Positions 42,982-52,789 of a stretch of DNA of 64,000 bases are shown here, piece after piece. Where the stretch lies: the NCBI GenBank assembly GCA_017452785.1, contig JAFTLT010000022.1, positions 37,553-101,552 on the forward strand, given 5' to 3'. Position 1 is the first letter of the stretch. Each line of letters begins with the position of its first letter. The notes under the pieces are model-generated. The model did not search any database. It saw nothing but the letters and a program-made list of their open reading frames with translations, and was not told the DNA's origin. This stretch comes from Clostridia bacterium (GTDB lineage Bacteria > Bacillota > Clostridia > Oscillospirales > Acutalibacteraceae). Both the position numbers and the translations under genes were made by a program.

Positions 42982-43185
42982 GAGGAACCTCCCATAATAT
43001 TCTTTTCTTATTTTAACTCAAACAGGTGAAAATGGCAAGACCTTTTTTACTTCTTCATCTTTTCTTAAGGTTTGAGAGCTTTTAATTATTACAATTTTTT
43101 CATAATTTCATAATTTTTCTTAATTAAAACTAAGGTTGAAGGTTTATCATTCGTTTACAATTAAAAAAAGAGGGGAGTGAACACT

Positions 43186-43857
43186 ATGAAATTCAGACAC
43201 GAGCTCAAACACGAAATAAGCCTTTCCGACAGGTTAGCTGTGGCAGCAAGACTGTCTGCTGTGGCAAAAAGAGACCTTAACAGCATTGACGGCAAATATG
43301 AAATCAGAAGCCTTTATTTTGATAACATAAAAGATAAGGCTCTGCTTGAAAAGGTTAACGGCGTAAATTTCAGGGAAAAATTCCGTTTGCGCTGCTATAA
43401 CGGTGACACATCATATATCGTGCTGGAAAAAAAGAGCAAGATAAACGGTCTTTGCAATAAAGTAAGCACAGTGATAAGTGAAGACGAAGTAAAGAAAATG
43501 CTTGCAGGTGACATTGACTTCATGGCAAAGAGTGACAGAGCACTTCTCAGTGAGCTTTATTCAAAGATGAAGTCGCAATGTCTCAGACCAAAAACAATTG
43601 TTGATTACACAAGAGAGGCTTTTACCTATGCACCGGGCAATGTGAGAGTAACTCTGGATTATAATATCCGCACGGGAATTAACTCAAAAGACTTCCTCAA
43701 TCCGAACTGTGTTACGGTTCCGGTTGCAGAAAACATAACTGTGCTTGAGGTTAAGTGGGATGAATTTTTGCCTGAGATTATCCGTGATGCCGTTTCTCTT
43801 AAGGACACACGGAGCACTGCTTTTTCAAAATATGCAGTCTGCCGTATTTACGGCTAA
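43186..43857 (+). CDS. VTC-domain polyphosphate-polymerase-like protein
   Basis: A 223-residue cytoplasmic protein with a triphosphate-tunnel VTC domain. FRHELKHEIS, EIRSLYFDN, FREKFRLRCY, LEKKSKING and VTLDYNIRTG supply the basic and acidic tunnel residues. VTC domains can make or bind polyphosphate. I choose ATG 43186, with GGGGAG 8 bases upstream. It starts a three-gene cluster with a DUF4956 membrane protein and a CotH kinase, a recurrent combination in Firmicutes. Confidence 0.88.
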   Translation: MKFRHELKHEISLSDRLAVAARLSAVAKRDLNSIDGKYEIRSLYFDNIKDKALLEKVNGVNFREKFRLRCYNGDTSYIVLEKKSKINGLCNKVSTVISEDEVKKMLAGDIDFMAKSDRALLSELYSKMKSQCLRPKTIVDYTREAFTYAPGNVRVTLDYNIRTGINSKDFLNPNCVTVPVAENITVLEVKWDEFLPEIIRDAVSLKDTRSTAFSKYAVCRIYG

Positions 43858-43884
43858 AAAAATTAATTAAGGATGGTACTTATT

Positions 43885-44556
43885 ATGACTTTCAATGACA
43901 TTTTCAAATCGAGCTTTCTCGAAAACGTAAACAGTGTAAGCCTTATTGATATGGCTGTTGCTCTTGTGCTTGCCTTCTGTCTTGGTATGCTGATTTTCTT
44001 TGTTTATAAAAAGACCTGCAGCGGTGTTATGTATTCCTCCTCTTTTGCAGTAACACTTGTTGCTCTTACAATGATTACAACCACACTTATTCTTGCCGTA
44101 ACATCAAATGTGGTGCTGTCACTCGGTATGGTCGGTGCTCTTTCGATTGTGCGTTTCCGCACCGCTATAAAAGAACCGCTTGATATTGCCTTTCTTTTTT
44201 GGTCGATAGCAGTGGGCATTGTGCTTGCAGCCGGACTTATTCCTCTGGCAGTTATAGGCAGTGTGCTTATTGCAGTGCTTCTTATGGTGTTTGTCAACAA
44301 ACAGCCTCACTGCAACCCTTATATCGTTGTTGTGCAGTGTGACGGCTTTGAAAGTGAAACAAGTGTAAGAAAGTTTTTATCTGACAGCACAAAAAAATGT
44401 GTTGTGAAAAGCAAAACAGCTCAGAAGGGCATGGTGGAGCTTAATATGGAAGTCAGACTCAAGGATGATAACACTGATTTTATTAACGCTCTTGCTGCTC
44501 TTAAAGGTGTGAGCAGTGCAGTGCTCGTCAGCTATAACGGCGAATATATGGGCTGA
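43885..44556 (+). CDS. DUF4956 membrane protein
   Basis: A 223-residue protein with about four membrane helices in the first 135 residues, including ITTTLILAVTSNVVLSLGMVGALSIVRFRTAIKEP. A soluble C-terminal domain follows (about 140-223). GALSIVRFRTA is the family hallmark. The function is unknown; the family repeatedly accompanies VTC and CotH genes. I choose ATG 43885 (AAGGATGG upstream) over 43873. Confidence 0.85.
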   Translation: MTFNDIFKSSFLENVNSVSLIDMAVALVLAFCLGMLIFFVYKKTCSGVMYSSSFAVTLVALTMITTTLILAVTSNVVLSLGMVGALSIVRFRTAIKEPLDIAFLFWSIAVGIVLAAGLIPLAVIGSVLIAVLLMVFVNKQPHCNPYIVVVQCDGFESETSVRKFLSDSTKKCVVKSKTAQKGMVELNMEVRLKDDNTDFINALAALKGVSSAVLVSYNGEYMG

Positions 44557-44567
44557 GGAGGACTTAT

Positions 44568-46451
44568 ATGTCAACGCATAAAAAAATAGATATAGTTTGC
44601 GTTGCGGCTGTCATAATTGCCCTTGTTATCACTGCTGTTTTTATGAACGGTGAACTGTTAGGTATTGCGAAGGCCGAGGCTACGGCAGGGTACGAAAAGA
44701 GACTTTTTAACACTGAAAAGGTGCACACACTGGATATCGTAATCGATGATTGGGACAGCTTTATTTCTTCATGTGTCAGTGAAGAATACAGCGTTTGTGA
44801 TGTAATAATTGACGGTGAAGCCTTCAATAATGTTGCAATAAGAGGCAAGGGAAACACATCCCTTAGCAATGTTGCCTCTATGGACAGTGACAGATACAGC
44901 TTCAAAATCGAGTTCGACCATTTCAGCAGTGGTAACAGCTATTACGGTCTTGATAAGCTGAGTCTTAACAATATCATTCAGGATAACACATATATGAAGG
45001 ACTATCTTACTTATCGGCTTATGGGAGAATTCGGTGTGAGTGCACCTCTTTGCAGCTATGTTTATATAACTGTGGGTGGCGAAGATTGGGGACTCTATCT
45101 TGCTGTTGAGGGCATAGAGGACGCATTTTTGCAACGCAATTACGGCAATGATTACGGTGAGCTTTATAAGCCTGACAGCATGAGCTTCGGTGGCGGCAGA
45201 GGTAACGGCAAAGACTTTGATATAAATGCATTTGTGTCTGATGAGTCTGGTGAAGGAGTTGATGACTCAATTTCTGCTCAGATGCCGGTCAGGGGAGAAA
45301 GACCGCAGGAATTCAGTCCATCTGAATCCGGCGATAAAATGCCGCAGCTGCCTGAAGATTTTGACTTCTCGCAAATGCAGGGCGGAAAAGATTTCGGCTT
45401 GAGAGGCGATAAGGGCGGTATGGGCAGCGACGATGTAAAGCTCAAATATATTGACGACAACGTCAGCAGCTATCAGAATATTTTCGACAACGCAAAAACT
45501 GATATTACCTCTGCGGATAAGCAGAGACTTATAGAGTCACTGAAGTCCCTTTCAGCCTATGAAGACCTTGAAAATACAGTTGATATTGATAAGGTTTTAC
45601 GCTATTTTACGGTGCATAATTATGTGTGTAACGGTGACAGCTACACGGGCTCAATGATTCACAACTATTATCTTTATGAAAAAGACGGTCAGCTGTCAAT
45701 GATTCCGTGGGACTATAATCTTGCTTTCGGTACTTTTCAGTCCGCTGATGCGGTGAGCACTGTCAATTCACCGATAGATACACCTGTTTCGGGCGGCAAT
45801 GCAGATGACAGACCTATGGTAGGGTGGATTTTTTACTATGACAGCTATAAAGAACTCTATCATAAGTATTTCGCAGAATTTATTAATACAGCTGATATTC
45901 AGGGTATAATAGCATCTGCCAAAGAAATTATTTCTCCCTATGTGGAAAAGGATCCGACAAAGTTCTGCACCTATGACGAGTATCTGAAAGGGGTAGAGGT
46001 TCTCAGTGAGTTTTGCCGTCTTCGCAGTGAGAGTGTCAAGGGTCAGCTTGACGGAACTATTCCCCCAACCTCAGAAGGACAAAGTGAAGACAGCTCAAAG
46101 CTTATTGATGCGTCAGATATAAACATATCCGATATGGGCACAATGGGTATGGGCGGTGGCAGGGGTGAAAGGCCTGACATGTCAGACAAAACACCTGATA
46201 TTAAGGATGAGACCGCAGCTCAGGAGGGTACCATTCAGGAAAACACCATGCAAGAAAATACCACTCAGGAAGATGCTTCGCAGCAGCCGGAAGAACCTTC
46301 TCAGGGTGGCATGGTACCGCCGCAAGGTGAAATGCCTCAGAACGGAATGGTACCGCCACAAGGTGAAATGCCTCAGGACGGCTCTATGCCACAGCCACCT
46401 GAGGGTATGCCTCAAAGAGGTGAAAGGCCGCAGCCCGGTTTTCAGACTTGA
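44568..46451 (+). CDS. CotH-kinase family protein, exported
   Basis: A 627-residue protein with a single N-terminal membrane segment (about 8-28) and an extracytoplasmic kinase-like domain. VAIRGKGNTSL carries the ATP-binding region, and the catalytic MIPWDYNLAFG contains the metal-binding Asp. CotH proteins phosphorylate coat or surface proteins. The C-terminus is Gly/Pro/Met/Gln-rich, with a duplicated MVPPQGEMPQ(N/D)G unit. Its TGA overlaps the -35 box of rnpB. Confidence 0.88.
   Translation: MSTHKKIDIVCVAAVIIALVITAVFMNGELLGIAKAEATAGYEKRLFNTEKVHTLDIVIDDWDSFISSCVSEEYSVCDVIIDGEAFNNVAIRGKGNTSLSNVASMDSDRYSFKIEFDHFSSGNSYYGLDKLSLNNIIQDNTYMKDYLTYRLMGEFGVSAPLCSYVYITVGGEDWGLYLAVEGIEDAFLQRNYGNDYGELYKPDSMSFGGGRGNGKDFDINAFVSDESGEGVDDSISAQMPVRGERPQEFSPSESGDKMPQLPEDFDFSQMQGGKDFGLRGDKGGMGSDDVKLKYIDDNVSSYQNIFDNAKTDITSADKQRLIESLKSLSAYEDLENTVDIDKVLRYFTVHNYVCNGDSYTGSMIHNYYLYEKDGQLSMIPWDYNLAFGTFQSADAVSTVNSPIDTPVSGGNADDRPMVGWIFYYDSYKELYHKYFAEFINTADIQGIIASAKEIISPYVEKDPTKFCTYDEYLKGVEVLSEFCRLRSESVKGQLDGTIPPTSEGQSEDSSKLIDASDINISDMGTMGMGGGRGERPDMSDKTPDIKDETAAQEGTIQENTMQENTTQEDASQQPEEPSQGGMVPPQGEMPQNGMVPPQGEMPQDGSMPQPPEGMPQRGERPQPGFQT
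46311..46382 (+). repeat. two tandem 36-base coding repeats in the CotH tail
   Basis: Each copy encodes MVPPQGEMPQNG or MVPPQGEMPQDG. The copies differ by only a few bases, mainly at third codon positions, suggesting recent duplication. Confidence 0.85.
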
Positions 46452-46476
46452 CAATCACACCGCTTTAGTGTAAAAT
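46448..46476 (+). promoter_or_regulatory. promoter of rnpB
   Basis: TTGACA (46448-46453) overlaps the CotH stop codon. TAAAAT (46471-46476) is 17 bases further. The predicted start near 46483 coincides with the first paired base of RNase P RNA. Confidence 0.85.
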
Positions 46477-46482
46477 ATCGGC

Positions 46483-46814
46483 GAGTACACTGGGCAGTTG
46501 CGGGTCTCTTATGAGACGTGAGGAAAGTCCGGGCTTCACACAGCAGGGTAACGGCTAACGGCCGCCGAGGGTGACCTTAGGGAAAGTGCAACAGAAATAA
46601 ACCGCCGCTTTTGCGGTAAGGATGGAAAGGCGAGGTAAGAGCTCACCGGCATAAAGGAGACTTTATGGCCATGTAAACCCTACCCGAAGCAACACCGACA
46701 GGATATAATGCGCCAGCTGGGCGCCAAACCGACAGGTGGCTTGAACTGCGGAGCAATCCGCCGTCTGGATAGATGACTGCCTTAAATGACAGAACCCGGC
46801 TTACAGGTGTACTC
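46483..46814 (+). ncRNA. rnpB: RNase P RNA, bacterial type A
   Basis: About 332 bases forming the catalytic RNA that trims tRNA 5' ends. P1 is GAGTACAC (46483-46490) paired with GTGTACTC (46807-46814). The universally conserved GAGGAAAGTCCGGGC occurs near the 5' end and AGAACCCGGCTTACAG near the 3' end. ACAGAAA, the GCCGCTTTTGCGGT hairpin and GACAGGTGGC lie between. A T-rich run follows the 3' end. Confidence 0.95.
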
Positions 46815-46837
46815 ATTTTCTTTTTTGGAGAATACCT

Positions 46838-47866
46838 ATGTCATCATTGTTTCTGACAATTAAAAACATTTTCCACGGTGCTGTTGCGGTTCTGATGCTT
46901 ATTCCGATTATGCTCACTATGGGTGATGCAGGCGACTCTGACACAGAGGTTGTGACTTTTCCCGAATCAACAAATCAGTATATAAGCCAATATCTTAACC
47001 CTGACATTGCAGCTCACCGCTCAGGTGGGGGAATTGCACCGCAGAACACGCTGATGGCATTTGAAAATATATTGGCAAATGCCGATACTCTTGGGGTTGA
47101 CACTTTAGAATTTGATGTGCAGATAACCAAAGACGGTGAACTGGTACTCATTCACGATTTAACCTATGATGCAGTGTCAGATGCAAAGGAAGCCTTTGGC
47201 AAAAGTAATGTATTTGTTTCTTCACTGACTTTGGAGCAGGCGAAAACTCTTAACATGGGCGAAAACTTTTATGTTGACGGTGAGTACCCTTACAGGGGCC
47301 TGAGAGGGGAGGATATCCCTCATAATCTCAGGGTGGTGACCTGTGACGAGGTTATTGATTATGTTGAGGCTAACTGCGGCGGCAGGCAGTACCGCTATGC
47401 AATAGAAATTAAAAGTATAGGCTCAGGCGGCAGAAGGGCGGCAGACAAGCTTCACTCAATTATAACTGAGCGAAAGCTTCAGCATAGAGTTATGTGGTCA
47501 ACCTTTGCACCCATAACATCAGCATATATGCAGTCACGGTACCCTGAAATTTTCCGCACGGCAGATGCCATTGAGGCGGTTCAGTTTTATTTCTACTACA
47601 GAATGAACTGGGATCTGCAGGATGTGAGTCCTTCCTACACAGCTTTGCAGATCCCTTACGGTGCGAGTGCATTTGACAACCTGATAAATCTCGGCACAAG
47701 AGAGATGCTCAATTACGCACATAAAAACAACATTGCAGTGCAGTATTGGACAATCAACAGCGAAGAGGAAATCAGAACCCTCACCGAAAACGGTGCAGAC
47801 TGTATTATGACCGACTATCCTGATACTGCATATGAAACAGTGAAGTCTTTCGGAGTGAAGAAATGA
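46838..47866 (+). CDS. membrane-anchored glycerophosphodiester phosphodiesterase
   Basis: A 342-residue enzyme that cleaves glycerophosphodiesters or related teichoic-acid bonds. Residues about 10-30 form an N-terminal anchor. The TIM-barrel GDPD motifs are IAAHRSGGGIAPQNT, LEFDVQITKDG and LIHD, with QYWTINSEEEIR and DCIMTDYPD near the end. This supplies the catalytic His pair and metal-binding Glu/Asp residues. It follows rnpB, and a terminator closes it. Confidence 0.92.
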   Translation: MSSLFLTIKNIFHGAVAVLMLIPIMLTMGDAGDSDTEVVTFPESTNQYISQYLNPDIAAHRSGGGIAPQNTLMAFENILANADTLGVDTLEFDVQITKDGELVLIHDLTYDAVSDAKEAFGKSNVFVSSLTLEQAKTLNMGENFYVDGEYPYRGLRGEDIPHNLRVVTCDEVIDYVEANCGGRQYRYAIEIKSIGSGGRRAADKLHSIITERKLQHRVMWSTFAPITSAYMQSRYPEIFRTADAIEAVQFYFYYRMNWDLQDVSPSYTALQIPYGASAFDNLINLGTREMLNYAHKNNIAVQYWTINSEEEIRTLTENGADCIMTDYPDTAYETVKSFGVKK

Positions 47867-47876
47867 GAATAATTAA

Positions 47877-47909
47877 ACCGAGGCAACTACAGTGGTTGTC
47901 TCGGTTTTT
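47877..47909 (+). terminator. intrinsic terminator after the GDPD gene
   Basis: ACCGAGGCAAC pairs with GGTTGTCTCGGT around a short loop, followed by TTTTG. Confidence 0.85.
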
Positions 47910-48063
47910 GTGTGGGTAGAGTTATCTAATTGGAAATGATTTAATAAATTACACCCTTGGTTTTCACATATTAAGTTAGTTTGGCAATTAAGATTATAGC
48001 TAAAGAAAAAATAATATTCAATAATAATTCAAAAATGTATTTCATATTTCTTTCAAAAACCCC

Positions 48064-48092
48064 TTGACATCCTCACTTTAAAGTGATAAACT
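48064..48092 (+). promoter_or_regulatory. promoter of the ilvA-leuACDB leader
   Basis: TTGACA (48064-48069) is followed after 17 bases by TAAACT (48087-48092) with TG just before it. Transcription would begin near 48099, 20 bases before the first T-box stem. Confidence 0.65.
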
Positions 48093-48117
48093 ATAAAAGC
48101 AAAATGAATATTGATTA

Positions 48118-48576
48118 AAAGCTGTGACGAAGATCGGTCAAGGCGAAAACATTCAGAGAACTGATGGACGGTGCGAATCAGTATGTTCGGAACTTGATTT
48201 TCTCCCTTCTGAGCTGCTTGCCTGAACCCCGCTTTGCGGTGTATAGGGTAAGCCGTGTATGCTACGTTAGTGCATAGAGGTTGTTCGACTTCGAAAATAA
48301 AGGCTATGACGAAGACGGAAGCTACGAGCCATTTTTCCAGAGAGTCGGGGACGGTGTAATCCCGATAAAATGCAGTAGATTTTCCCATCACTTCCGAGCC
48401 GGAAGTCCCAAAGGCTTAACACCCAGTAGGCGCTTCCCGTGGATGCTGCGTTAATGCATAGAAGTTGTCTGACTTCGAAGAGGTGGCGGATTTTATTTCC
48501 GCAATTTGAGTGGTACCGCGAGTGATTTTTTTCATTTCACCCGTCTCAAAGCAAACTTAGCTTTGAGGCGGGTTTT
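48118..48576 (+). promoter_or_regulatory. double-sensor T-box riboswitch, Leu (CUC) then Ile (AUC), one antiterminator
   Basis: Two tandem units of about 183 bases each hold a complete stem I base and stem II region. Unit A (48120-48295) has AGCT/AGCT, a GTGAC kink-turn and GAAG/CTTC enclosing the specifier CTC (48202-48204). Unit B (48302-48479) has GGCT/AGCC and GAAG/CTTC enclosing ATC (48387-48389). Only unit B is followed by the T-box core GAGTGGTACCGCG (48508-48520) and a terminator (CCCGTCTCAAAGC/GCTTTGAGGCGGG, 48540-48572, then T4). The bulge UGGU fits the A73 of both tRNA-Leu and tRNA-Ile. Readout of both amino acids suits the downstream genes. Confidence 0.8.
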
Positions 48577-48630
48577 GTCTTTGCCTTAAAGCAACAAACT
48601 TATGCATAGTATAGAATATGGAAAGGCGGA

Positions 48631-49827
48631 ATGAATATGTTATCTCTATCAAAAGTATTCAATGCACAGACGGTGCTTAAAAGCATTATCCGTGAAACTA
48701 ATGTTGTAAGGGCTCACGGTATTGCTCCCGACTGTAAGCTATATCTCAAGCCTGAAAATTTGCAGTTCACAGGTTCATTTAAAGTCAGAGGTGCCGCATA
48801 TAAGATTGCGATGCTGTCAGAAGAAGAAAAGAAAAAAGGTGTAATTGCCTGTTCGGCAGGTAACCACGCTCAGGGTGTGGCTCTTGCGGCAACAAAAAAC
48901 GGCATAAAGTCACTCATCTGCCTGCCTGATACAGCACCTATTTCAAAGGTTGAAGCAACCAAGGGCTTCGGGGCGGAGGTTTGTCTGGTTGAAGGCTGCT
49001 ATGATGACGCGTACCAGAAAGCTTTGGAGCTAAAAGAAAGTGAAGGCTATACCTTCGTGCATCCCTTCGACGATGAAAATGTTATTGCAGGTCAGGGTAC
49101 GGTGGCTCTTGAAATTCTGAATGACCTTGACGATATTGATGCTATTGTTGTACCCATCGGTGGCGGTGGACTCATTGCAGGTGTTGCCTATACGGTCAAG
49201 CAGATTAAGCCTGAGGTCAAGGTTTACGGTGTGCAGGTTTCGGGTGCACCGAGCATGTATAACTCGATTAAAGACGGAGAAATTGAGTGTCTCAGCTCCG
49301 TTTCAACCATTGCCGACGGCATCGCCGTTAAAAAGCCGGGTGAAAACACTTATGCACTTGTCAAAGAGTATGTGGATGATATTGCTCTTGTTAGTGATGA
49401 CGAGGTGTCAAGTGCAATTCTTGCCCTAATTGAAAAGCAGAAGATGATTGCTGAGGGCGCAGGTGCTGCTGCCGTTGCAGCGGTGATGTTTGATAAGTTT
49501 GACCTTAAGGGCAAGCGGGTTGTTGCAATTGTTTCAGGCGGCAACATTGATGTTACAAGTCTTTCCCGTGTTATTGACCGAGGACTTCTCAATTCGGGTC
49601 GTTCCTCAAGTCTTCTTATTGAGCTTATTGACAAGCCCGGCCAGCTTAAGGATATTTCACGCATTATTGCCGATTGCGGCGGTAACGTAACAGGTGTTCA
49701 CTATGAAAAGGGCAACACCGAAAGCGTAAACGGATGTTTCCTGCGAATTGAAATGGAAACGAGAGACTATGACCATGTTAACCTCATCATTCAGTCTTTG
49801 CGTGATGAAGGCTTTAAAACAGTATAA
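48631..49827 (+). CDS. ilvA: threonine dehydratase (ammonia-lyase)
   Basis: A 398-residue PLP enzyme converting threonine to 2-oxobutanoate, the entry to isoleucine synthesis. The PLP lysine is in FTGSFKVRGAAYK, the Gly-rich phosphate loop is VPIGGGGLIAG and an ACT domain covers about 325-398 (LLIELIDKPGQLKDISRII). The ACT domain suggests allosteric control. The length fits the short Firmicute form. It is the first gene of the leu operon, which explains the Ile specifier in the leader. Confidence 0.92.
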   Translation: MNMLSLSKVFNAQTVLKSIIRETNVVRAHGIAPDCKLYLKPENLQFTGSFKVRGAAYKIAMLSEEEKKKGVIACSAGNHAQGVALAATKNGIKSLICLPDTAPISKVEATKGFGAEVCLVEGCYDDAYQKALELKESEGYTFVHPFDDENVIAGQGTVALEILNDLDDIDAIVVPIGGGGLIAGVAYTVKQIKPEVKVYGVQVSGAPSMYNSIKDGEIECLSSVSTIADGIAVKKPGENTYALVKEYVDDIALVSDDEVSSAILALIEKQKMIAEGAGAAAVAAVMFDKFDLKGKRVVAIVSGGNIDVTSLSRVIDRGLLNSGRSSSLLIELIDKPGQLKDISRIIADCGGNVTGVHYEKGNTESVNGCFLRIEMETRDYDHVNLIIQSLRDEGFKTV

Positions 49828-49850
49828 AATTAAGAAAAGAGGTAGTTGTT

Positions 49851-51527
49851 ATGATGGATTCAACAAAATATCAGGTGGGATATTTTCCCGTAGACAAGAA
49901 GTATAACAAATGGGTAGAAAAAGACCATGTTGAAAAGCCACCCGTATGGTGCAGCGTAGATATGCGTGACGGCAATCAGAGTCTGGTTATTCCCATGAGC
50001 CTTGAAGAAAAGCTCGAATATTATCAGGTGCTCCTTGATGTCGGCTTCAAGGAAATTGAAGTTGGCTTTCCTGCAGCAAGCGAAACTGAATATGAGTTTC
50101 TGCGCACCCTTATTGATAACAATATGATTCCCGATGATGTAACTGTTCAGGTGCTCACACAGTGCCGTGAGCATATTATCCGCAAGACCTTTGATGCCTG
50201 CAAGGGCGCACCGAGTGCTATTATTCACTTTTATAACTCAGTGAGTGTGGCTCAGCGTGAGCAGGTCTTTAAAAAGAGCAAAGAAGAAATCAAGCAGATT
50301 GCCATTGACGGTGCAAAGCTCGTTAAGAAGCTGGCAAGTGAATATGAAGGCAACTTCCGTTTTGAATATTCGCCCGAATCCTTTACAGGTACCGAGCCGG
50401 AATATGCCCTTGAGGTGTGCAACGCAGTTCTTGATGTGCTTGAGCCGAGTGCAGATAACAATGTCATTATTAACCTGCCCGTTACAGTTGAAATGAGTCT
50501 TCCTCATGTTTACGCTTCACAGGTTGAGTATATGAACGAAAACCTCAAATACCGTGAGCATGTAACTATTTCACTTCATCCTCACAACGACAGAGGCACG
50601 GGCGTTGCCGACACAGAGCTTGCACTGCTTGCAGGTGCAGACCGTGTTGAGGGCACTCTTTTCGGCAACGGTGAGAGAACGGGTAATGTTGACATAATAA
50701 CTCTGGCTATGAATATGTATTCCCACGGTGTTGACCCGAAGCTTGATCTTTCAAATATGAACAACCTTGTTGAAACCTATGAAAGATGCACCCGTATGCA
50801 CGTTTATGAAAGAGCACCCTATGCGGGAGCGCTTGTCTTTGCTGCATTCTCAGGCTCACATCAGGATGCTATTGCAAAGGGTATGAAATACAGAAGCAAA
50901 AACAAGCTTCATCAGTGGAGTGTTCCCTATATCCCCATTGACCCGAAGGATATCGGCAGAACTTACGATGCCGATGTTATCAGAGTTAATTCACAGTCAG
51001 GCAAGGGCGGCATCGGCTATCTGCTTGAGCAGACCTTCGGATACAACCTGCCTGCAAAAATGCGTGAGCATTTCAGCTATATGTGCAAGAGCGTTTCCGA
51101 TCACGAGCATAAAGAACTCAAGCCCGATGAGGTTCTCGATATCTTCACAGAAAACTATCTTAATCTTAACAGCGGTATTGAAGTTACAGACTTCGACTTT
51201 GAGCGTGAAAACGATGCCGTGAAAATAAATATCACCTTTATGCGTGGCGGGGAGGAGACAGAGCTTGAAGCTGAAGGCAACGGCTCTCTCAGCGCAATCA
51301 ACAATGCACTTAAGGCATATACCGGCCAGGATTACACCTTGCAGGTATTCACTCAGCACAGTATGCAGGGACAAGGCTCACACAGTGTAGCAGCCTCATA
51401 TATCGGACTTGAAAGAGAAAACGGCGACATGTTCTGGGGAGCAGGCACTGACACAGACGTTATCACAGCAAGCACTAATGCGCTTTTGAGTGCCTTCTAT
51501 AATATGACAAAAGGAGATGCAGAATAA
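49851..51527 (+). CDS. leuA: 2-isopropylmalate synthase, LeuA2 type
   Basis: A 558-residue enzyme condensing acetyl-CoA with 2-oxoisovalerate, the first committed step of leucine synthesis. The N-terminal DMRDGNQSL and [13 protein letters not shown] are the metal/substrate motifs of the HMGL TIM barrel. The C-terminal regulatory domain covers about 430-558. The length and the N-terminal extension fit the LeuA type 2 subfamily. GAGG lies about 9 bases upstream. It overlaps leuC by one base. Confidence 0.93.
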   Translation: MMDSTKYQVGYFPVDKKYNKWVEKDHVEKPPVWCSVDMRDGNQSLVIPMSLEEKLEYYQVLLDVGFKEIEVGFPAASETEYEFLRTLIDNNMIPDDVTVQVLTQCREHIIRKTFDACKGAPSAIIHFYNSVSVAQREQVFKKSKEEIKQIAIDGAKLVKKLASEYEGNFRFEYSPESFTGTEPEYALEVCNAVLDVLEPSADNNVIINLPVTVEMSLPHVYASQVEYMNENLKYREHVTISLHPHNDRGTGVADTELALLAGADRVEGTLFGNGERTGNVDIITLAMNMYSHGVDPKLDLSNMNNLVETYERCTRMHVYERAPYAGALVFAAFSGSHQDAIAKGMKYRSKNKLHQWSVPYIPIDPKDIGRTYDADVIRVNSQSGKGGIGYLLEQTFGYNLPAKMREHFSYMCKSVSDHEHKELKPDEVLDIFTENYLNLNSGIEVTDFDFERENDAVKINITFMRGGEETELEAEGNGSLSAINNALKAYTGQDYTLQVFTQHSMQGQGSHSVAASYIGLERENGDMFWGAGTDTDVITASTNALLSAFYNMTKGDAE

Positions 51528-52786
51528 TGGGAATGACAATGACACAAAAAATTCTTGCCGCTCACGCAGGACTTGAAAGCGTTACGGCAGGACAGCTTAT
51601 AAGCGCAAAGCTCGATATTGTTCTTGGCAATGATATTACAACACCCGTGGCGGTAAATGAATTTAAAAAGGCAGGCTTTGAGAAGGTCTTTGACAAAGAC
51701 AGAGTTGCTATTGTACTCGACCACTTTGTGCCGAATAAAGACATTAAAGCCGCTGAGCAGAGTAAAACCTGCCGAGAGTTTGCCTGCTCACACTGCGTAA
51801 GTCACTTTTACGATGTGGGCAAAATGGGCATTGAGCACGCTCTTCTTCCAGAACAGGGTGTTGTCACTGCAGGCGACTGCATTATCGGTGCAGACAGCCA
51901 CACCTGCACCTACGGTGCATTAGGTGCCTTCTCAACGGGTGTGGGCTCAACAGATATGGCAGCAGGCATGGCAACGGGTATGGCATGGTTTAAGGTGCCC
52001 TCAGCAATTAAGTTTAATCTTACGGGTACTCTGCCGAAAAACTGCAGCGGTAAGGATGTTATCCTCACCATTATCGGTATGATCGGTGTTGACGGTGCGC
52101 TCTATAAGAGTATGGAATTCACAGGTGACGGTGCACACTCACTTTCAATGGACGACAGACTCTGTATTTGTAATATGGCTATTGAAGCAGGTGCAAAAAA
52201 CGGCATTTTCCCCGTTGACGATGTTACACTTGAATATTTTGATGGCAGAAGTGAAAGAAATCCAGTCATATATCAGGCTGACGAGGATGCAGAATATGAA
52301 AGGGTAATTGATATTGATTTAAGCAAAATCGTGCCCACTGTTGCTTGTCCTCATCTTCCTGAAAACACACACCCTGCAAGTGAGCTCAGTCACATCAGGG
52401 TTGATCAGGTGGTTATCGGTTCATGCACCAACGGCAGAATGGAGGATATGGAAGCGGCATATAACATCCTTAAGGACAAAAAGATTGCTGACGGAATCCG
52501 TTGCATCATCATTCCCGGCACAATGCAGATTCTTCGTGAATGTGTTGAAAGAGGCTGGTACACCGCATTCATCGATGCAGGTGCAGTTGTTTCAACTCCT
52601 ACCTGCGGCCCCTGTCTTGGCGGATATATGGGCATACTTGCTGCAGGCGAAAAGTGCATTGCTACAACCAACCGTAACTTTGTCGGCAGAATGGGACATA
52701 CAGAAAGCGAAGTCTACCTTGCGTCCCCCCACACAGCCGCCGCAAGCGCCCTGACAGGATATATCACCGAATATAAGGAGGACTGA
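51527..52786 (+). CDS. leuC: 3-isopropylmalate dehydratase large subunit
   Basis: A 419-residue aconitase-type subunit. The 4Fe-4S ligands are the Cys in [12 protein letters not shown] and the pair in CGPCLGG. It works with LeuD to isomerise 2- to 3-isopropylmalate. The start overlaps the leuA stop (TAATG) with GGAG 10 bases upstream. Confidence 0.96.
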   Translation: MGMTMTQKILAAHAGLESVTAGQLISAKLDIVLGNDITTPVAVNEFKKAGFEKVFDKDRVAIVLDHFVPNKDIKAAEQSKTCREFACSHCVSHFYDVGKMGIEHALLPEQGVVTAGDCIIGADSHTCTYGALGAFSTGVGSTDMAAGMATGMAWFKVPSAIKFNLTGTLPKNCSGKDVILTIIGMIGVDGALYKSMEFTGDGAHSLSMDDRLCICNMAIEAGAKNGIFPVDDVTLEYFDGRSERNPVIYQADEDAEYERVIDIDLSKIVPTVACPHLPENTHPASELSHIRVDQVVIGSCTNGRMEDMEAAYNILKDKKIADGIRCIIIPGTMQILRECVERGWYTAFIDAGAVVSTPTCGPCLGGYMGILAAGEKCIATTNRNFVGRMGHTESEVYLASPHTAAASALTGYITEYKED

Positions 52787-52789
52787 CAG

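Noticed and set aside
48118-48300. First half of the ilvA leader as a complete independent T-box
   Set aside because: It has no TGGNACCGCG core and no terminator before the second unit starts, so it cannot act alone.
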